Positions 26,376 to 35,734 of a stretch of DNA of 64,000 bases are shown one piece after another. The notes under the pieces are model-generated. The model was not told the origin of the DNA. It was given only the letters and a program-made list of their open reading frames with translations, and ran no database searches. The translations under genes were made by a program, and so were the position numbers. The stretch is from Bacillota bacterium. GTDB taxonomy: Bacteria; Bacillota; Clostridia; Lachnospirales; Lachnospiraceae. Each line of letters opens with the position of its first letter. The stretch's first letter is position 1. The stretch spans positions 62,001 to 126,000 of the forward strand of contig JAEZFK010000053.1 in NCBI GenBank assembly GCA_023437715.1, in the 5' to 3' direction.

Positions 26376-26939
26376 ATGAGAAGAAAAGACGACGAAAAGG
26401 TGAGAAGTATCAAAGAAGCAGTGGTCAGGCTGACTCTTGAGGAAGGCTTCCATGGCACTTCTGTCTCTAAAATTGCCAAAATGGCAGGGGTTTCTCCTGC
26501 GACTGTTTATATTTATTTTGAGAACAAAGAAAATATGCTGCACGACATTTACAGCGAGTATTCGGAAGATATATACGATTATTTATTAGACAGCATCAAC
26601 CGGGACATGCAGGGGCGGCAGCAGATTGCGACACTTATTCAAAGCTATTATAATTACATTTTGGAGAACAAAGAGATTTTCAGCTTTGTGGAGCAGTTTT
26701 CCAACTGCCCCTGTCTGGTGGGCAGTTGTTCCGGCAGAAAAGGAATCTGCAACATATACGATTTAATGACTGAGATGAAGAGGAACAATGTCATTAAGAA
26801 TTACAGCGAGGACAATTTGCTGGCCATTATTTTTTCACCGGTAAAAGCTATTGCCGCCGACAACCGCAAGAATGAAGCTCAAAAGGCAGATCTGCTAAAT
26901 GAGCTGATTCAAATTATTCAGGATGCAATATTAAGATAA
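26376..26939 (+). CDS. TetR family regulator with a four-Cys effector region
   Basis: A 187-residue TetR protein. The helix-turn-helix is at about 24-50 (GTSVSKIAKMAGVSPATVYIYF). The ligand domain contains Cys111, Cys113, Cys118 and Cys125 in NCPCLVGSC...GIC, an arrangement that could bind a metal or respond to thiol oxidation; that is inference. It has its own promoter with an operator-like palindrome. A related half-site lies before lon, 54 bases downstream, so control of lon is possible. Confidence 0.83.
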   Translation: MRRKDDEKVRSIKEAVVRLTLEEGFHGTSVSKIAKMAGVSPATVYIYFENKENMLHDIYSEYSEDIYDYLLDSINRDMQGRQQIATLIQSYYNYILENKEIFSFVEQFSNCPCLVGSCSGRKGICNIYDLMTEMKRNNVIKNYSEDNLLAIIFSPVKAIAADNRKNEAQKADLLNELIQIIQDAILR

Positions 26940-26992
26940 GGTACCAATATGCGGGATAATTTTATCCCGCAAAAAAATAAGTTTTAATTAAA

Positions 26993-27002
26993 TGAACATT
27001 CA
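26993..27002 (+). promoter_or_regulatory. Possible TetR half-site pair upstream of lon
   Basis: TGAA-CA-TTCA is a dyad inside a TAAATGAA context that is shared with the palindrome in the tetR promoter. It lies 30 bases before the lon start. An upstream hairpin at 26951-26970 (GCGGGATAA/TTATCCCGC) is followed by A, not T, so it is not a plus-strand terminator and read-through from tetR is possible. Confidence 0.35.
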
Positions 27003-27032
27003 CTTTTGACCAGTCACAGAAAGGATAAAACT

Positions 27033-29444
27033 ATGGAAAATAATAACAGAAACATAGGAATCGTTTTCCCTATATATAATAAGGTTTTATTGCCTGGTTC
27101 CGCGACGGCAGTTCATCTGGAGCATTTAAGCGACAATCAGCTCAGCCTGTTGGAAAATGAAGAAGTAGTAAAGATCGCCCTGCCCCTTAAGCAGAACTCA
27201 CCAAAGGGTAAGAGAACGGAAGAGGATTTTTATAAGACAGGCGTGATTTTCACTGTCAACGCCCTGGAAAATACGGAAAAAGGCGTACAGATGGCCGTCA
27301 GCACAGGGGAAAGGGTTGAGGTAAAGGAATTTTTCCTGTCAGAGGATATGATACATGCCCAGTTTGATTACAGCCCGGACCAGGTGGATTTGGATGAAAA
27401 AAGCCGGGAAGAGATGATGGGCTATATCAAAAAGGTTACAGGCGAGATCAGTTCCAGATTTTCAGGCGGAGAGCAGTACCAGAGGATCGTGGAAGCGTTT
27501 ACGGATTTAAATTCCATCATCGTGTACTTATCCCAGTTCCTGCAGATACAGAACAATGAAAGGTATGAGCTGCTGGAAATCGGGTCATTAAAGGAAAGAA
27601 GCCTGCGCTTCCTGGATTACCTTTTAAAGCAGAGAGAGATGATTGAGCTGCAGATGCAGATTTCTGAAAAGTTCTCTGAGAAAGCCAACCGCTATTACAG
27701 GGAATCCGTGCTCAGAGAGCAGCTGAAAGCCATTCAGGCCGAGTTAAACGAGGGCAAGGAAGAAAGCGGGAAAAAGGAAACCGATTATTTAAGCAAGATT
27801 GAAGAGGCCGGGATGCCGCCGGAGGTAAAAGAGGCCGCTCTTGAAGAGCTGGATAAAATGGATGATCAGGGCCCCAACAAGCTGGATTACAACATCATAC
27901 GCAATTACCTGGATCTTCTGGTCCAGCTTCCCTGGAAAAAGGAGGAAGCAAAGGGTGTTGATCTGGAAGAAGCCAGAAAGATTCTGGATGAACAGCATTA
28001 CGGGCTTACGAAGGTTAAGGAAAGGATCATCCAGCACCTGGCGGTTATGCAGCTGAACAAAAATAAAAAGGGTTCCATACTGCTTTTGGTAGGCCCTCCG
28101 GGAACAGGAAAGACAAGCCTTGGAAAGAGCATTGCAGAAGCCCTCGGCAGAACCTATACCCGCTTGAGCCTTGGCGGCATCCGGGATGAATCAGAGATCC
28201 GGGGACACAGAAGAACCTATGTGGGAGCTATGCCTGGAAGAATTATCCAGAGCATCCGCAAGGCAGGAAAGAATAATCCTGTCATGGTTCTTGATGAAGT
28301 GGATAAGATCATGTCCGGCGGTTTCAGCGGAGATCCTGCCAGCGCCCTTTTGGAGGTGCTGGATCCGGAGCAGAACAACAGCTTTACGGATCATTACCTG
28401 GATCTTCCCTACGACTTATCCGATGTTTTCTTCATAGCGACAGCCAATTCCTTAGAGACCATCCCCGGCCCCTTACTGGACCGTATGGAGGTCATAGAGA
28501 TATCCAGCTATACCGCAGACGAAAAGTTCCACATCGGTAAAAATCACCTGCTTCCCGCTGTTTTGGAGGAACACGGACTTTCTCCGGACCAGCTGGTCAT
28601 AGAGGATCAGGTAATGCAGAAGATCATCAGTGAGTACACTCTGGAAGCCGGTGTCAGAGGGCTGAAGAAGCAGTTGGCCGCCCTCGCCAGAATTGCCACG
28701 GAAAAGATCGTATCAAAGAAAGCGGAGCTGCCTTACCGGATTAAGGAAGAGGATTTAGAAGAGCTTCTGGGAAGAAAGGTTTCCCGCCATGACAAAGCCC
28801 AGCAGGACAACCCTCCGGGTGTGGTGACCGGGCTGGCATGGACGCCTGTAGGCGGCGAAATACTCTTTATAGAAGCCACGGATATGCCGGGCAGCGGGGA
28901 TGTGATCCTTACGGGAAAGCTGGGAGATGTGATGAAGGAGTCGGCCAGAATTTCCTTAAGCCTGTTAAAATCCAGACTGCCATTCAACTCCTTTAACTTT
29001 AAGGAAAGGGATCTTCACATTCACGTTCCGTCAGGAGCAGTTCCAAAGGACGGTCCGTCTGCAGGAATCGCATTATTTACCGCTCTGGCCTCTCTGGTTA
29101 CAGGCAATAAGGTGGATTCAAAAATAGCCATGACCGGCGAAATCACTCTGCGGGGAGCAGTACTTCCCATAGGAGGCTTAAAAGAAAAGCTTTTAGGCGC
29201 CCAGAGAGCCGGAATCACAAAGGTTTTAATCCCACAGGATAATGTGGTTGATTTAAAGGATGTGCCGGAAGAGGTAAAGAACCGGCTGACCATCATACCG
29301 GTGGAAACCATAGAGGATGTGATGAAAGAGACCATTGGAATCTCCCTGCCAAGGATTGAACATGTATTGATGCAGAAAAACGGGAACAGCCGGCTTTTTG
29401 AAGCCCTTGACCCAACGCCAAATAAGAGAAAAGAGGTAATTTAA
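27033..29444 (+). CDS. lon: ATP-dependent protease Lon (LonA type)
   Basis: An 803-residue LonA. It has an N-terminal substrate domain with a coiled helix (to about 320), then the AAA+ module with Walker A GPPGTGKTSLGKS and Walker B MVLDEVDKI, and the C-terminal protease domain. The Ser-Lys dyad is intact: Ser676 in PKDGPSAG and Lys719 in GGLKEKLLGA. Length and order are normal. It degrades damaged and regulatory proteins in the cytoplasm. The ATG at 27033 follows AAAGGA; an in-frame TTG at 27006 is less likely. The stop abuts the DUF1858 gene start. Confidence 0.95.
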   Translation: MENNNRNIGIVFPIYNKVLLPGSATAVHLEHLSDNQLSLLENEEVVKIALPLKQNSPKGKRTEEDFYKTGVIFTVNALENTEKGVQMAVSTGERVEVKEFFLSEDMIHAQFDYSPDQVDLDEKSREEMMGYIKKVTGEISSRFSGGEQYQRIVEAFTDLNSIIVYLSQFLQIQNNERYELLEIGSLKERSLRFLDYLLKQREMIELQMQISEKFSEKANRYYRESVLREQLKAIQAELNEGKEESGKKETDYLSKIEEAGMPPEVKEAALEELDKMDDQGPNKLDYNIIRNYLDLLVQLPWKKEEAKGVDLEEARKILDEQHYGLTKVKERIIQHLAVMQLNKNKKGSILLLVGPPGTGKTSLGKSIAEALGRTYTRLSLGGIRDESEIRGHRRTYVGAMPGRIIQSIRKAGKNNPVMVLDEVDKIMSGGFSGDPASALLEVLDPEQNNSFTDHYLDLPYDLSDVFFIATANSLETIPGPLLDRMEVIEISSYTADEKFHIGKNHLLPAVLEEHGLSPDQLVIEDQVMQKIISEYTLEAGVRGLKKQLAALARIATEKIVSKKAELPYRIKEEDLEELLGRKVSRHDKAQQDNPPGVVTGLAWTPVGGEILFIEATDMPGSGDVILTGKLGDVMKESARISLSLLKSRLPFNSFNFKERDLHIHVPSGAVPKDGPSAGIALFTALASLVTGNKVDSKIAMTGEITLRGAVLPIGGLKEKLLGAQRAGITKVLIPQDNVVDLKDVPEEVKNRLTIIPVETIEDVMKETIGISLPRIEHVLMQKNGNSRLFEALDPTPNKRKEVI

Positions 29445-29645
29445 ATGATGGCAGTAACGAAGGATACTTTAATCGGAGAAATTTTAAATGAGGACAGAAC
29501 CACAGCTCCATTCTTTTTTGAAATGGGTATGCACTGTCTGGGATGCCCGGCATCCGCCAGCGAAAGCCTGGAGGAGGCCTGCATGGTTCATGGGACTTCA
29601 GTGGACGAAATGGTCCGCAAACTGAACGAGCATATGGGAAAGTAA
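29445..29645 (+). CDS. DUF1858 small redox-disulfide domain protein
   Basis: A 66-residue protein matching the family described as hybrid-cluster-protein-associated redox disulfide domain. It has the sequence DTLIGEIL near the N-terminus and a CxxC in GMHCLGCPAS. The partner is unknown, but a thiol redox role is usual for the fold. Its ATG directly follows the lon stop, so the two are translated from one message. An in-frame second ATG is at 29448. Confidence 0.8.
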   Translation: MMAVTKDTLIGEILNEDRTTAPFFFEMGMHCLGCPASASESLEEACMVHGTSVDEMVRKLNEHMGK

Positions 29646-29670
29646 TCTCTTTTGAGAAGCATATCTAAAA

Positions 29671-29706
29671 AAGAAGCTGCCGCAATCCATGGGGCAGCTT
29701 CTTTTA
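29671..29706 (+). terminator. Terminator after lon-DUF1858
   Basis: AAGAAGCTGCC (29671-29681) and GGCAGCTTCTT (29693-29703) form an 11-bp stem followed by T. A preceding A run makes it usable for the minus-strand gene too. Confidence 0.85.
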
Positions 29707-29712
29707 TTTTGT

Positions 29713-30102
29713 TTATTCCACGCCCTTTCCAAAAAGCGCCTCCGCCATGCTTTCATAGCCGTAAATCTGGGATACATACCGCAGTCCGTCATTGATTTCC
29801 AGGGATGAAAAATCATGTTCTTCAAGAAATTTGGCGTCTTTATCGTTTAAGTAGTAATAAAACATAAGGGCCATTTTGTAAAATTCATTATCTTTGGGGT
29901 CCAGCTCATCCAATAACCGGTTTTCTGCTTCATTGAGTTCCCCGTCATCAATAAGCCGAATAAGCTCATGATACCTTGATTTCATTTCTTCATCCTTGAA
30001 GGCATTCTCTTCATTTTTTCCCAAGTCTATATTGAAAATCAACCGTAACAGGGTATTGACCGCGCCGCTGGTCATTCGTGTTAAATAATCATCTTTTAAC
30101 AT
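29713..30102 (-). CDS. Small helical protein, DUF6483-like
   Basis: A 129-residue, acidic, largely helical cytoplasmic protein starting MLKDDYLTRM with AAGGAG upstream. The opening and size recall DUF6483 proteins of Lachnospiraceae, an assignment from memory and not certain. A tetratricopeptide-like helix pair (LIRLIDDGELNEAENRLLDELD) is visible. No function is known. It points toward the lon terminator and lies behind lgt and a chemoreceptor fragment on the same strand. Confidence 0.6.
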   Translation of the reverse strand: MLKDDYLTRMTSGAVNTLLRLIFNIDLGKNEENAFKDEEMKSRYHELIRLIDDGELNEAENRLLDELDPKDNEFYKMALMFYYYLNDKDAKFLEEHDFSSLEINDGLRYVSQIYGYESMAEALFGKGVE

Positions 30103-30149
30103 AAGCTTCTCCTTATCTGTTATTTCCTGAACCGGACAAAGCCGGTGTC

Positions 30150-30404
30150 TTAATATTTGCTGCAGTAATCGTTTTTGCTGTAATCATCATCCGGAAGGCT
30201 GATATGGGCCTGTAATTTTAAATCCGTTCTGGGCCGCGATACCGGAAACTCACCGTTGATGGCACTTGAGACTGCTGTTCCTGCCTGGACAGAAGACAGC
30301 ACAATCAGTAAAATCAGGCTCACCGCAAGGATAAAGCCGATGGTAATTGACGCTTTTGCGGCCAGCTTAAGATTTTTGAGACTTAATTTTCTGGTGTTTT
30401 TCAT
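30150..30404 (-). pseudogene. N-terminal fragment resembling a methyl-accepting chemotaxis protein
   Basis: From Met at 30404 the product reads KNLKLAAKASITIGFILAVSLILLIVLSSVQ and then a short soluble piece ending after 84 residues. A positively charged KxxLKxKA-type start, one membrane helix and AVSSAINGEF are typical of the beginning of clostridial chemoreceptors, whose sensor, HAMP and signalling domains are absent here. I read it as a truncated remnant. A short single-span membrane protein is the alternative; an upstream ATG at 30470 with AAGGAGA would add 22 residues. Confidence 0.45.
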
Positions 30405-30542
30405 ACTAAAGGGCAAAAAGAAACTGCATAAAATGCAGTTTACAGAATTCCCCATTTTCCCAATCATCAAATGAAATCTCTCCTTACTTCATTGTATAAT
30501 CGGCAGGAGTAGAAAGGAAGATAACGGTTAACCAGAACAATT

Positions 30543-31301
30543 CTAAATCTCTTTCTGCCCCTTTGAAGTTTTCCACAGGAGAAAAAATCCGGCCAGAGCC
30601 ACAAAAAGGGAGATAAACTGGGAGGTGGATAAGCTCCCTACGGTTCCGCGGATTAAGTCGCCGCGGTAGAATTCAATGACGAAGCGTCCGATGCTGTAGA
30701 AGATTAAATAAAAGGCGCTGATTCTGCCCGGCGTTTTATTTTTCCTCGCCAAAGCACAGAGGACGAAGAAATTTAAAAAGTCAAAAGCGCTTGAGACGAG
30801 CTGGGACGGAAATAAGGGAATGTTGTTGGGGGCAAACTGGGAGCTTCGGAAGGTGACGGATAATGGCCCGTGACATTCCTGCCCATAGCAGCATCCGGCC
30901 AGAAAACAGCCGATTCTTCCAAAGCCCTGGGCAAGGGCGATGGAGGGAACCACCAGGTCCAGGTAGCGGTAAAAGCTTATTTTCTTAGCCCTGCAGTAAA
31001 AAAATCCGGCGCAGATCCCGCCCATGATCCCTCCGTATACCACAAAGCCGCCGGAAAAGCGGAGCAGGAGGCCGGGATCCTGGAGTATATCCTTAAAAAT
31101 GGTGAGATAGTAAAGAAGCTTTGCGCCTGCCAGGCCAAAACCGGCCCCGTAAAGAAGCAGGGGAAATAAGTGATCCGGGTCAAGCCCCATCTTTTTTGCC
31201 CGGTATTCCGCCAGCAAATAGGCGGAGATAATGCCAATGCCGATCATCAGGCCGTATCCGTGAAAGGTTATGCCGCCAATGGTAAATAAGTCGTTGTACA
31301 T
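30543..31301 (-). CDS. lgt: Prolipoprotein diacylglyceryl transferase
   Basis: A 252-residue, seven-span membrane enzyme that transfers diacylglycerol to the lipobox Cys of prolipoproteins, such as the five lipoproteins in this window. The family signature appears as FGRIGCFLAGCCYG, the Cys-rich variant of the GRxGNFxNGE motif. The preceding block is SGGFVVYGGIMGG, with Tyr where E. coli has His. Both variants are, as I recall, common in Clostridia and Bacteroidetes members of the family. It has its own consensus promoter. Confidence 0.88.
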   Translation of the reverse strand: MYNDLFTIGGITFHGYGLMIGIGIISAYLLAEYRAKKMGLDPDHLFPLLLYGAGFGLAGAKLLYYLTIFKDILQDPGLLLRFSGGFVVYGGIMGGICAGFFYCRAKKISFYRYLDLVVPSIALAQGFGRIGCFLAGCCYGQECHGPLSVTFRSSQFAPNNIPLFPSQLVSSAFDFLNFFVLCALARKNKTPGRISAFYLIFYSIGRFVIEFYRGDLIRGTVGSLSTSQFISLFVALAGFFLLWKTSKGQKEI

Positions 31302-31342
31302 GATGAATGTCCTTTTCTTGTCATTTGTATTTATAACGGTCT

Positions 31343-31371
31343 ATTATACCATAAGTTTTTTCCAATTGCAA
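31343..31371 (-). promoter_or_regulatory. lgt promoter
   Basis: Read on the minus strand: TTGCAA (31371-31366), 17 bases, TATAAT (31348-31343). It is 42 bases from the lgt start. Confidence 0.7.
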
Positions 31372-31388
31372 AAGAAAGCGGGACCGCC

Positions 31389-32384
31389 CTATACCACATA
31401 TAAAATATTCATCTCTTTCAGTTTTTCCCCGATCTGCTGCCTTAAAAATATTTCCCCGTCTTCCCTTAAATCATTTCTGTAACAATATTTCCCCTTTCCC
31501 CGCCCTGTCATAAGACCCTTATCATACAGGAGGTCTGCTTCCGGAAATGCCTCTGTATTGATGGCATTCTGCACATAGCTGTAGGTCATAAAAATGATTT
31601 CAATGAGAGCCTGTTTCTTAACCTTTTCCGTCAGGGTTTCAGAAAGGACCGTGATCAGATCGGCGTACAGCTCTTTCCAGTCCTCTGTGAGGATAACAGG
31701 AGCGATTAAAAGCCCCACCCGGTATCCGGCGTCACACATGGCATTTAGGGCGGAGATTCTGGCTTTTAAGTTAGAGGTGCCCGGTTCAAACCGGCTTATG
31801 ATGGACTGTGGATTGACACTCATGCGCATGATCACCCGTCCCCGGTGTCCCAGACCCAGCAGGGGCTCTATCTGATTGAACTTGGTGGGAAAGGTGAGAA
31901 AGCCATACCTGCTTTTGCTGAAATTTTCAATGGTCCAGGCCAGATTTCCCGTAATGGTATTTTCAAGAACAAGATCGCTGTTGCTTCCGATCTCATAGGT
32001 GAAATCCTTTTGCATACGTTCCCCGTGATCCATCAGCTTTTTCAGCATCTGCTCCCGGTTTACGAAAAGCCTTAAATAGGCGCATTTATTATAATTGCAC
32101 ACCAGATAACAGTAATGGCACATGGCAGTGCAGCCGGAGGAGGTATATGGGACGAGAAAATCAGACACCTTATGATTGGGAACGTAGCTGTGGGTTTTAC
32201 GGACACCTATGACCAGATGGCGTTTCATGGAGGGAAAGTCCTTGTTTGGCCGGGTGCGCAGCTCGTCGATTTTGTTGTGGCTTTCAATGGGAATCCAGGG
32301 AACATCCCTGTACTTTTCTTTCAAATGCCGGCCAAGCTCGTATTCGAGGGAAGCAGGCTCGTAATAAATTTTGTCTGGAAACAT
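31389..32384 (-). CDS. splB: Spore photoproduct lyase
   Basis: A 331-residue radical SAM enzyme that reverses the thymine dimer (spore photoproduct) formed in UV-exposed spores. The cluster motif is CTAMCHYCY (CxxxCxxC), with the family's YEPASLEYELGR at the start and SVNPQ, FEPGTS blocks later. I chose the ATG at 32384, preceded by AGGAGG; 21 extra upstream codons lack a ribosome site. It supports a spore-forming host. Confidence 0.9.
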   Translation of the reverse strand: MFPDKIYYEPASLEYELGRHLKEKYRDVPWIPIESHNKIDELRTRPNKDFPSMKRHLVIGVRKTHSYVPNHKVSDFLVPYTSSGCTAMCHYCYLVCNYNKCAYLRLFVNREQMLKKLMDHGERMQKDFTYEIGSNSDLVLENTITGNLAWTIENFSKSRYGFLTFPTKFNQIEPLLGLGHRGRVIMRMSVNPQSIISRFEPGTSNLKARISALNAMCDAGYRVGLLIAPVILTEDWKELYADLITVLSETLTEKVKKQALIEIIFMTYSYVQNAINTEAFPEADLLYDKGLMTGRGKGKYCYRNDLREDGEIFLRQQIGEKLKEMNILYVV

Positions 32385-32491
32385 GTGATACCTCCTGATA
32401 AACCTATTATTTGTGAAAAATGATGAGATACGCCCTGAAAAGTGCACAAAAAAATGGACAAAATTTATACAAAGTCACAAAAATTCATAAA

Positions 32492-32594
32492 CGAACATAT
32501 ATACAATAAACGAACATATAAAACCATTGAAAATCAAAAGTAAACGTGATAATATTGGTTTAAAGGAACATAAAGATCATATAATTCGAACATA
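32492..32594 (+). promoter_or_regulatory. ula operon promoter with four CGAACATA-type boxes
   Basis: Promoter TTGAAA (32527-32532), 17 bases, TAATAT (32550-32555). CGAACATA occurs at 32492-32499, 32511-32518 and 32587-32594, and as GGAACATA at 32565-32572, two boxes on each side of the promoter. The same box recurs upstream of the deoR-type gene at 36059. They are probably binding sites of that regulator. Confidence 0.65.
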
Positions 32595-32614
32595 AGATCA
32601 AAGGAGGATAATGT

Positions 32615-33718
32615 ATGAGCAAAGTAAGCGAAATGACCAGGGAATCCTGGATCATGAGCACGTTTCCTGAGTGGGGAACCTGGCTGAATGAGGAAATCGA
32701 AAGCGAGGAAGTAAAGCCGGGAACCGTAGCCATGTGGTGGCTTGGCTGTACGGGTATCTGGTTTAAAACCCCGGGAGGCTGCAATCTGACCATAGACTTC
32801 TGGTGCGGCAACGGAAAGCGCAGCCATGGCAATGGAAAGATGGCGGTGGGACACCAGATGGCCAACATGTGCGGGGCGAGAAAGATGCAGCCCAATCTCC
32901 GGGCGATTCCGTTTGTCCTTGACCCATTTGCCGTCAAGCAGGTAGATGCTGTTTTAGCCACCCATTACCATCAGGATCACATGAGTGCAGAGTACGCGGC
33001 CCACGTCATTCAAAGCGGTATGACTACGGTAGATGAAAACGGAAAAGAGATTCCCGTTCCCTTTATCGGTCCCTTAAAATCCGTGGAAACCTGGATAAAA
33101 TGGGGGGTTCCCGAAGACCGCTGCAAAATCGTACGTCCTGGTGATACAATCAAAATCAAGGACGTGGAAATCGTGGTTTTAGATTCCTTTGACAGGACCT
33201 GTCTTGTAACCACAGATTCTACGGGACCGGACCGGGAGGAGCTTACGGGAATCTGTCCCACGGACATGGATGATAAGGCGGTGAATTACTTAATTAAGAC
33301 CCCGGGGGGAAATATTTACCACAGCGGTGATTCCCATTATTCCATTTATTTTGCCAAGCATGGAAAGGATCATAAGGTGGATGTGGCCTTTGGGTCTTAC
33401 GGAGAGAACCCGGTGGGAATGGCGGATAAGATGACCTCCTGTGATGTTCTGCGCATGGCGGAAGCCTTAAGGTGCAGTGTTGTGATCCCCATCCATTATG
33501 ATGTATGGACCAATTTCATGGCGGATGTGGATGAGATCAAGGTGCTGTATGAGATGAAAAGGGACCGTCTGGATTACCAGTTCCATCCCTTCTTCTGGGA
33601 GGTAGGCGGAAAATACGTCTATCCGACGGATAAGGACAAAAAAGCTTATCACCATCCAAGGGGCTTTGAGGACTGCTTTGAAGCGCCCCAGAACATACCG
33701 TTCCGCTCCTGTCTGTAA
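32615..33718 (+). CDS. ulaG: L-ascorbate-6-phosphate lactonase
   Basis: A 367-residue metallo-beta-lactamase-fold hydrolase that opens L-ascorbate 6-phosphate to 3-keto-L-gulonate 6-phosphate. It is collinear with E. coli UlaG from its start: [20 protein letters not shown] and [15 protein letters not shown]. The metal site is HYHQDH (E. coli HDHNDH), with YHSGDSHYS and VVIPIHYD downstream. First gene of the ascorbate operon, with AAAGGAGG before the ATG. All family metal ligands appear present. Confidence 0.94.
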   Translation: MSKVSEMTRESWIMSTFPEWGTWLNEEIESEEVKPGTVAMWWLGCTGIWFKTPGGCNLTIDFWCGNGKRSHGNGKMAVGHQMANMCGARKMQPNLRAIPFVLDPFAVKQVDAVLATHYHQDHMSAEYAAHVIQSGMTTVDENGKEIPVPFIGPLKSVETWIKWGVPEDRCKIVRPGDTIKIKDVEIVVLDSFDRTCLVTTDSTGPDREELTGICPTDMDDKAVNYLIKTPGGNIYHSGDSHYSIYFAKHGKDHKVDVAFGSYGENPVGMADKMTSCDVLRMAEALRCSVVIPIHYDVWTNFMADVDEIKVLYEMKRDRLDYQFHPFFWEVGGKYVYPTDKDKKAYHHPRGFEDCFEAPQNIPFRSCL

Positions 33719-33763
33719 AGGGGCATAACCTGCTTGGAAAAACAGGCAGAAAAGAGGGAAAAT

Positions 33764-34222
33764 ATGTTAAAAGAATTTGTTGAGAGCAGACATTACAAAT
33801 TTGCTGATTCAGCGCCCACCTGGCAGGAAGCCATACGCATGAGCTGTCAGCCTCTGGAGGCAGACGGGACCGTAGAGGAAAACTACAAGGAAGACATCAT
33901 TGAATGTATCAACAAATACGGCCCTTACATCGTTATCATGCCGGGCGTAGCCATGCCCCATTCCCAGGAATGTGCAAAAGGCGTACACAATACGGCGATC
34001 AGCTTTATGAAGCTTAAGAATGCGGTAAGCTTTGTGAAAGGAGATCCGGAAATGGATGCAAAGCTGTTTTTCACCCTTGCCTCCTGCAACCCGGAACAGC
34101 ATTTGGAAAACATGACAAAACTGTCGGAGCTTCTTATGAATGAAGCGGCAGTAAAAGCGCTTATGGAAGCGGAAACAACAGAAGATCTGATGAATATTCA
34201 AGAAAAATATTTGGATGAATGA
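33764..34222 (+). CDS. ulaC: PTS ascorbate-specific EIIA component
   Basis: A 152-residue EIIA of the mannitol/fructose/ascorbate type. The phosphorylatable His is in IMPGVAMPHSQECAKG. It passes phosphate from HPr to the EIIB encoded two genes later. I chose the ATG at 33764 after AGAGGG rather than a TTG at 33734. Its end overlaps the 5' leader of the next gene. Confidence 0.9.
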   Translation: MLKEFVESRHYKFADSAPTWQEAIRMSCQPLEADGTVEENYKEDIIECINKYGPYIVIMPGVAMPHSQECAKGVHNTAISFMKLKNAVSFVKGDPEMDAKLFFTLASCNPEQHLENMTKLSELLMNEAAVKALMEAETTEDLMNIQEKYLDE

Positions 34223-34236
34223 GGGGGAGGTTTCTT

Positions 34237-35721
34237 ATGGATATATTATTAAAGATTTGGTCATATTTTGCAGTCAACGTGCTGCAGCAGCCGGCGTTTA
34301 TGATCGGACTGATTGTAATGGTGGGGTATATATTGCTGGGGAAGCCCTGGTATGATGTATTGGCCGGTGTCATAAAGGCCATTGTCGGATATCTGATTTT
34401 AACGGTAGGCTCCGGCGGACTTGTAAATAACTTCCGCCCGGTTCTCGTAGGACTGAAAGACCGTTTTAACATGAATGCCATGGTTATTGATCCGTATTTT
34501 GGACAGAATGCGGTTACGGCCGGAGTGGAAGAGGTCTTTGGCAAGACCTTTGGAAATGCCATGATTCTGCTTCTGATCGCTTTCATTGTCAATATTTTAC
34601 TGGTGCGTTTCCGCAAGGCCACAAAGCTGCGGGCACTGTTTACCACCGGTCACGTTCAGGTACAGCAGGCGGCTACCGCATACTGGCTCATCCTGTTCGC
34701 ATGTCCTTTCCTGTTAGACAATAACGTAGGTCTTCTGATTGTAATGGCCCTGATTTTAGGAGCATATTGGGCGGTGGGTTCCAACTTGACCATTAAGCCC
34801 TGCCAGGAACTGACCGAAGGAGCGGGCTTCTGTCTCGCCCACCAGCAGATGTTCGGCATCGCATTAAATGCCTGGATTGCAGAACGGTTTTTCGGAAAGA
34901 AGAAAAACGGCAAAGAAGTGAAGAAAATCGAGGATATTGAGCTTCCCGGCTTTATGTCCATCTTCAATGAAAACATGGTATGTACATCCATCCTCATGGT
35001 AATATTCTTCGGAGCTATTCTCTGCATTCTGGGACGGGATTATTTAATTGAGCAGAAGTTCTTAAAGGAAGGATCAAGCATGTTCTTCTATGTGCTTCAG
35101 ACCTGCCTGTACTTCTCCGTTTATCTGGCCATCCTCCAGCTTGGAGTAAGAACCTTTGTTACCGAGCTGACAGCTTCTTTCCAGGGAATTGCAGATAAGC
35201 TGCTTCCAGGCTCGCTTCCCGGAGTGGACTGTGCAGTTATATTCGGATTCGGTTCAGCCAATGCCGTGCCCCTGGGCTTCCTGGCCGGATTTGTAGGCCA
35301 GATTCTGGCGATCATTGCACTTATTGTTTTAAAGAGTCCTGTACTTGTAATCTGCGGTTTCGTTCCTGTATTCTTTGATAATGCCGCCATTGCCGTATTT
35401 GCCAATGAAAAGGGCGGCATCAAGGCAGCCCTGATCCTGCCGTTTTTCTCCGGTATCTGTCAGGTATTCGGCTCCGCCATCATTGCAGGCTGGGTAGGAA
35501 TGGCAGCCTACGGCGGATATCTTGGAATGTGGGACTGGGCAGTGATATGGCCTGTCATGACAGCCGTAATGAAATTCTTAAGCTACGCAGGTGTTGCTCT
35601 TGTGGTAATTGCGCTTCTTGCCATACCTCAGATCCAGTACCGGAAGGATAAAAAGGGATACTTCCTTATAACAGAGGATTACGAAGCTTATAAATCATTA
35701 AAGGAAAAGAATCAGCAGTAA
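34237..35721 (+). CDS. ulaA: PTS ascorbate-specific EIIC component, membrane transporter
   Basis: A 494-residue membrane protein with about ten to eleven helices, the UlaA-type EIIC that moves L-ascorbate with phosphorylation. Landmarks are VNVLQQPAFMIGLIVMVGY, the conserved TTGHVQVQQAATAYW and FGSANAVPLGFLAGFVGQ. The ATG at 34237 follows GGGGGAGG; the upstream in-frame GTG/ATG overlapping ulaC has no ribosome site. Confidence 0.92.
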   Translation: MDILLKIWSYFAVNVLQQPAFMIGLIVMVGYILLGKPWYDVLAGVIKAIVGYLILTVGSGGLVNNFRPVLVGLKDRFNMNAMVIDPYFGQNAVTAGVEEVFGKTFGNAMILLLIAFIVNILLVRFRKATKLRALFTTGHVQVQQAATAYWLILFACPFLLDNNVGLLIVMALILGAYWAVGSNLTIKPCQELTEGAGFCLAHQQMFGIALNAWIAERFFGKKKNGKEVKKIEDIELPGFMSIFNENMVCTSILMVIFFGAILCILGRDYLIEQKFLKEGSSMFFYVLQTCLYFSVYLAILQLGVRTFVTELTASFQGIADKLLPGSLPGVDCAVIFGFGSANAVPLGFLAGFVGQILAIIALIVLKSPVLVICGFVPVFFDNAAIAVFANEKGGIKAALILPFFSGICQVFGSAIIAGWVGMAAYGGYLGMWDWAVIWPVMTAVMKFLSYAGVALVVIALLAIPQIQYRKDKKGYFLITEDYEAYKSLKEKNQQ

Positions 35722-35734
35722 GGAGAGGGATTAT

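Noticed and set aside
26951..26970. Hairpin GCGGGATAA/TTATCCCGC as a terminator of tetR
   Set aside because: It is followed by A, not T, on the plus strand, so it does not fit Rho-independent termination in that direction.
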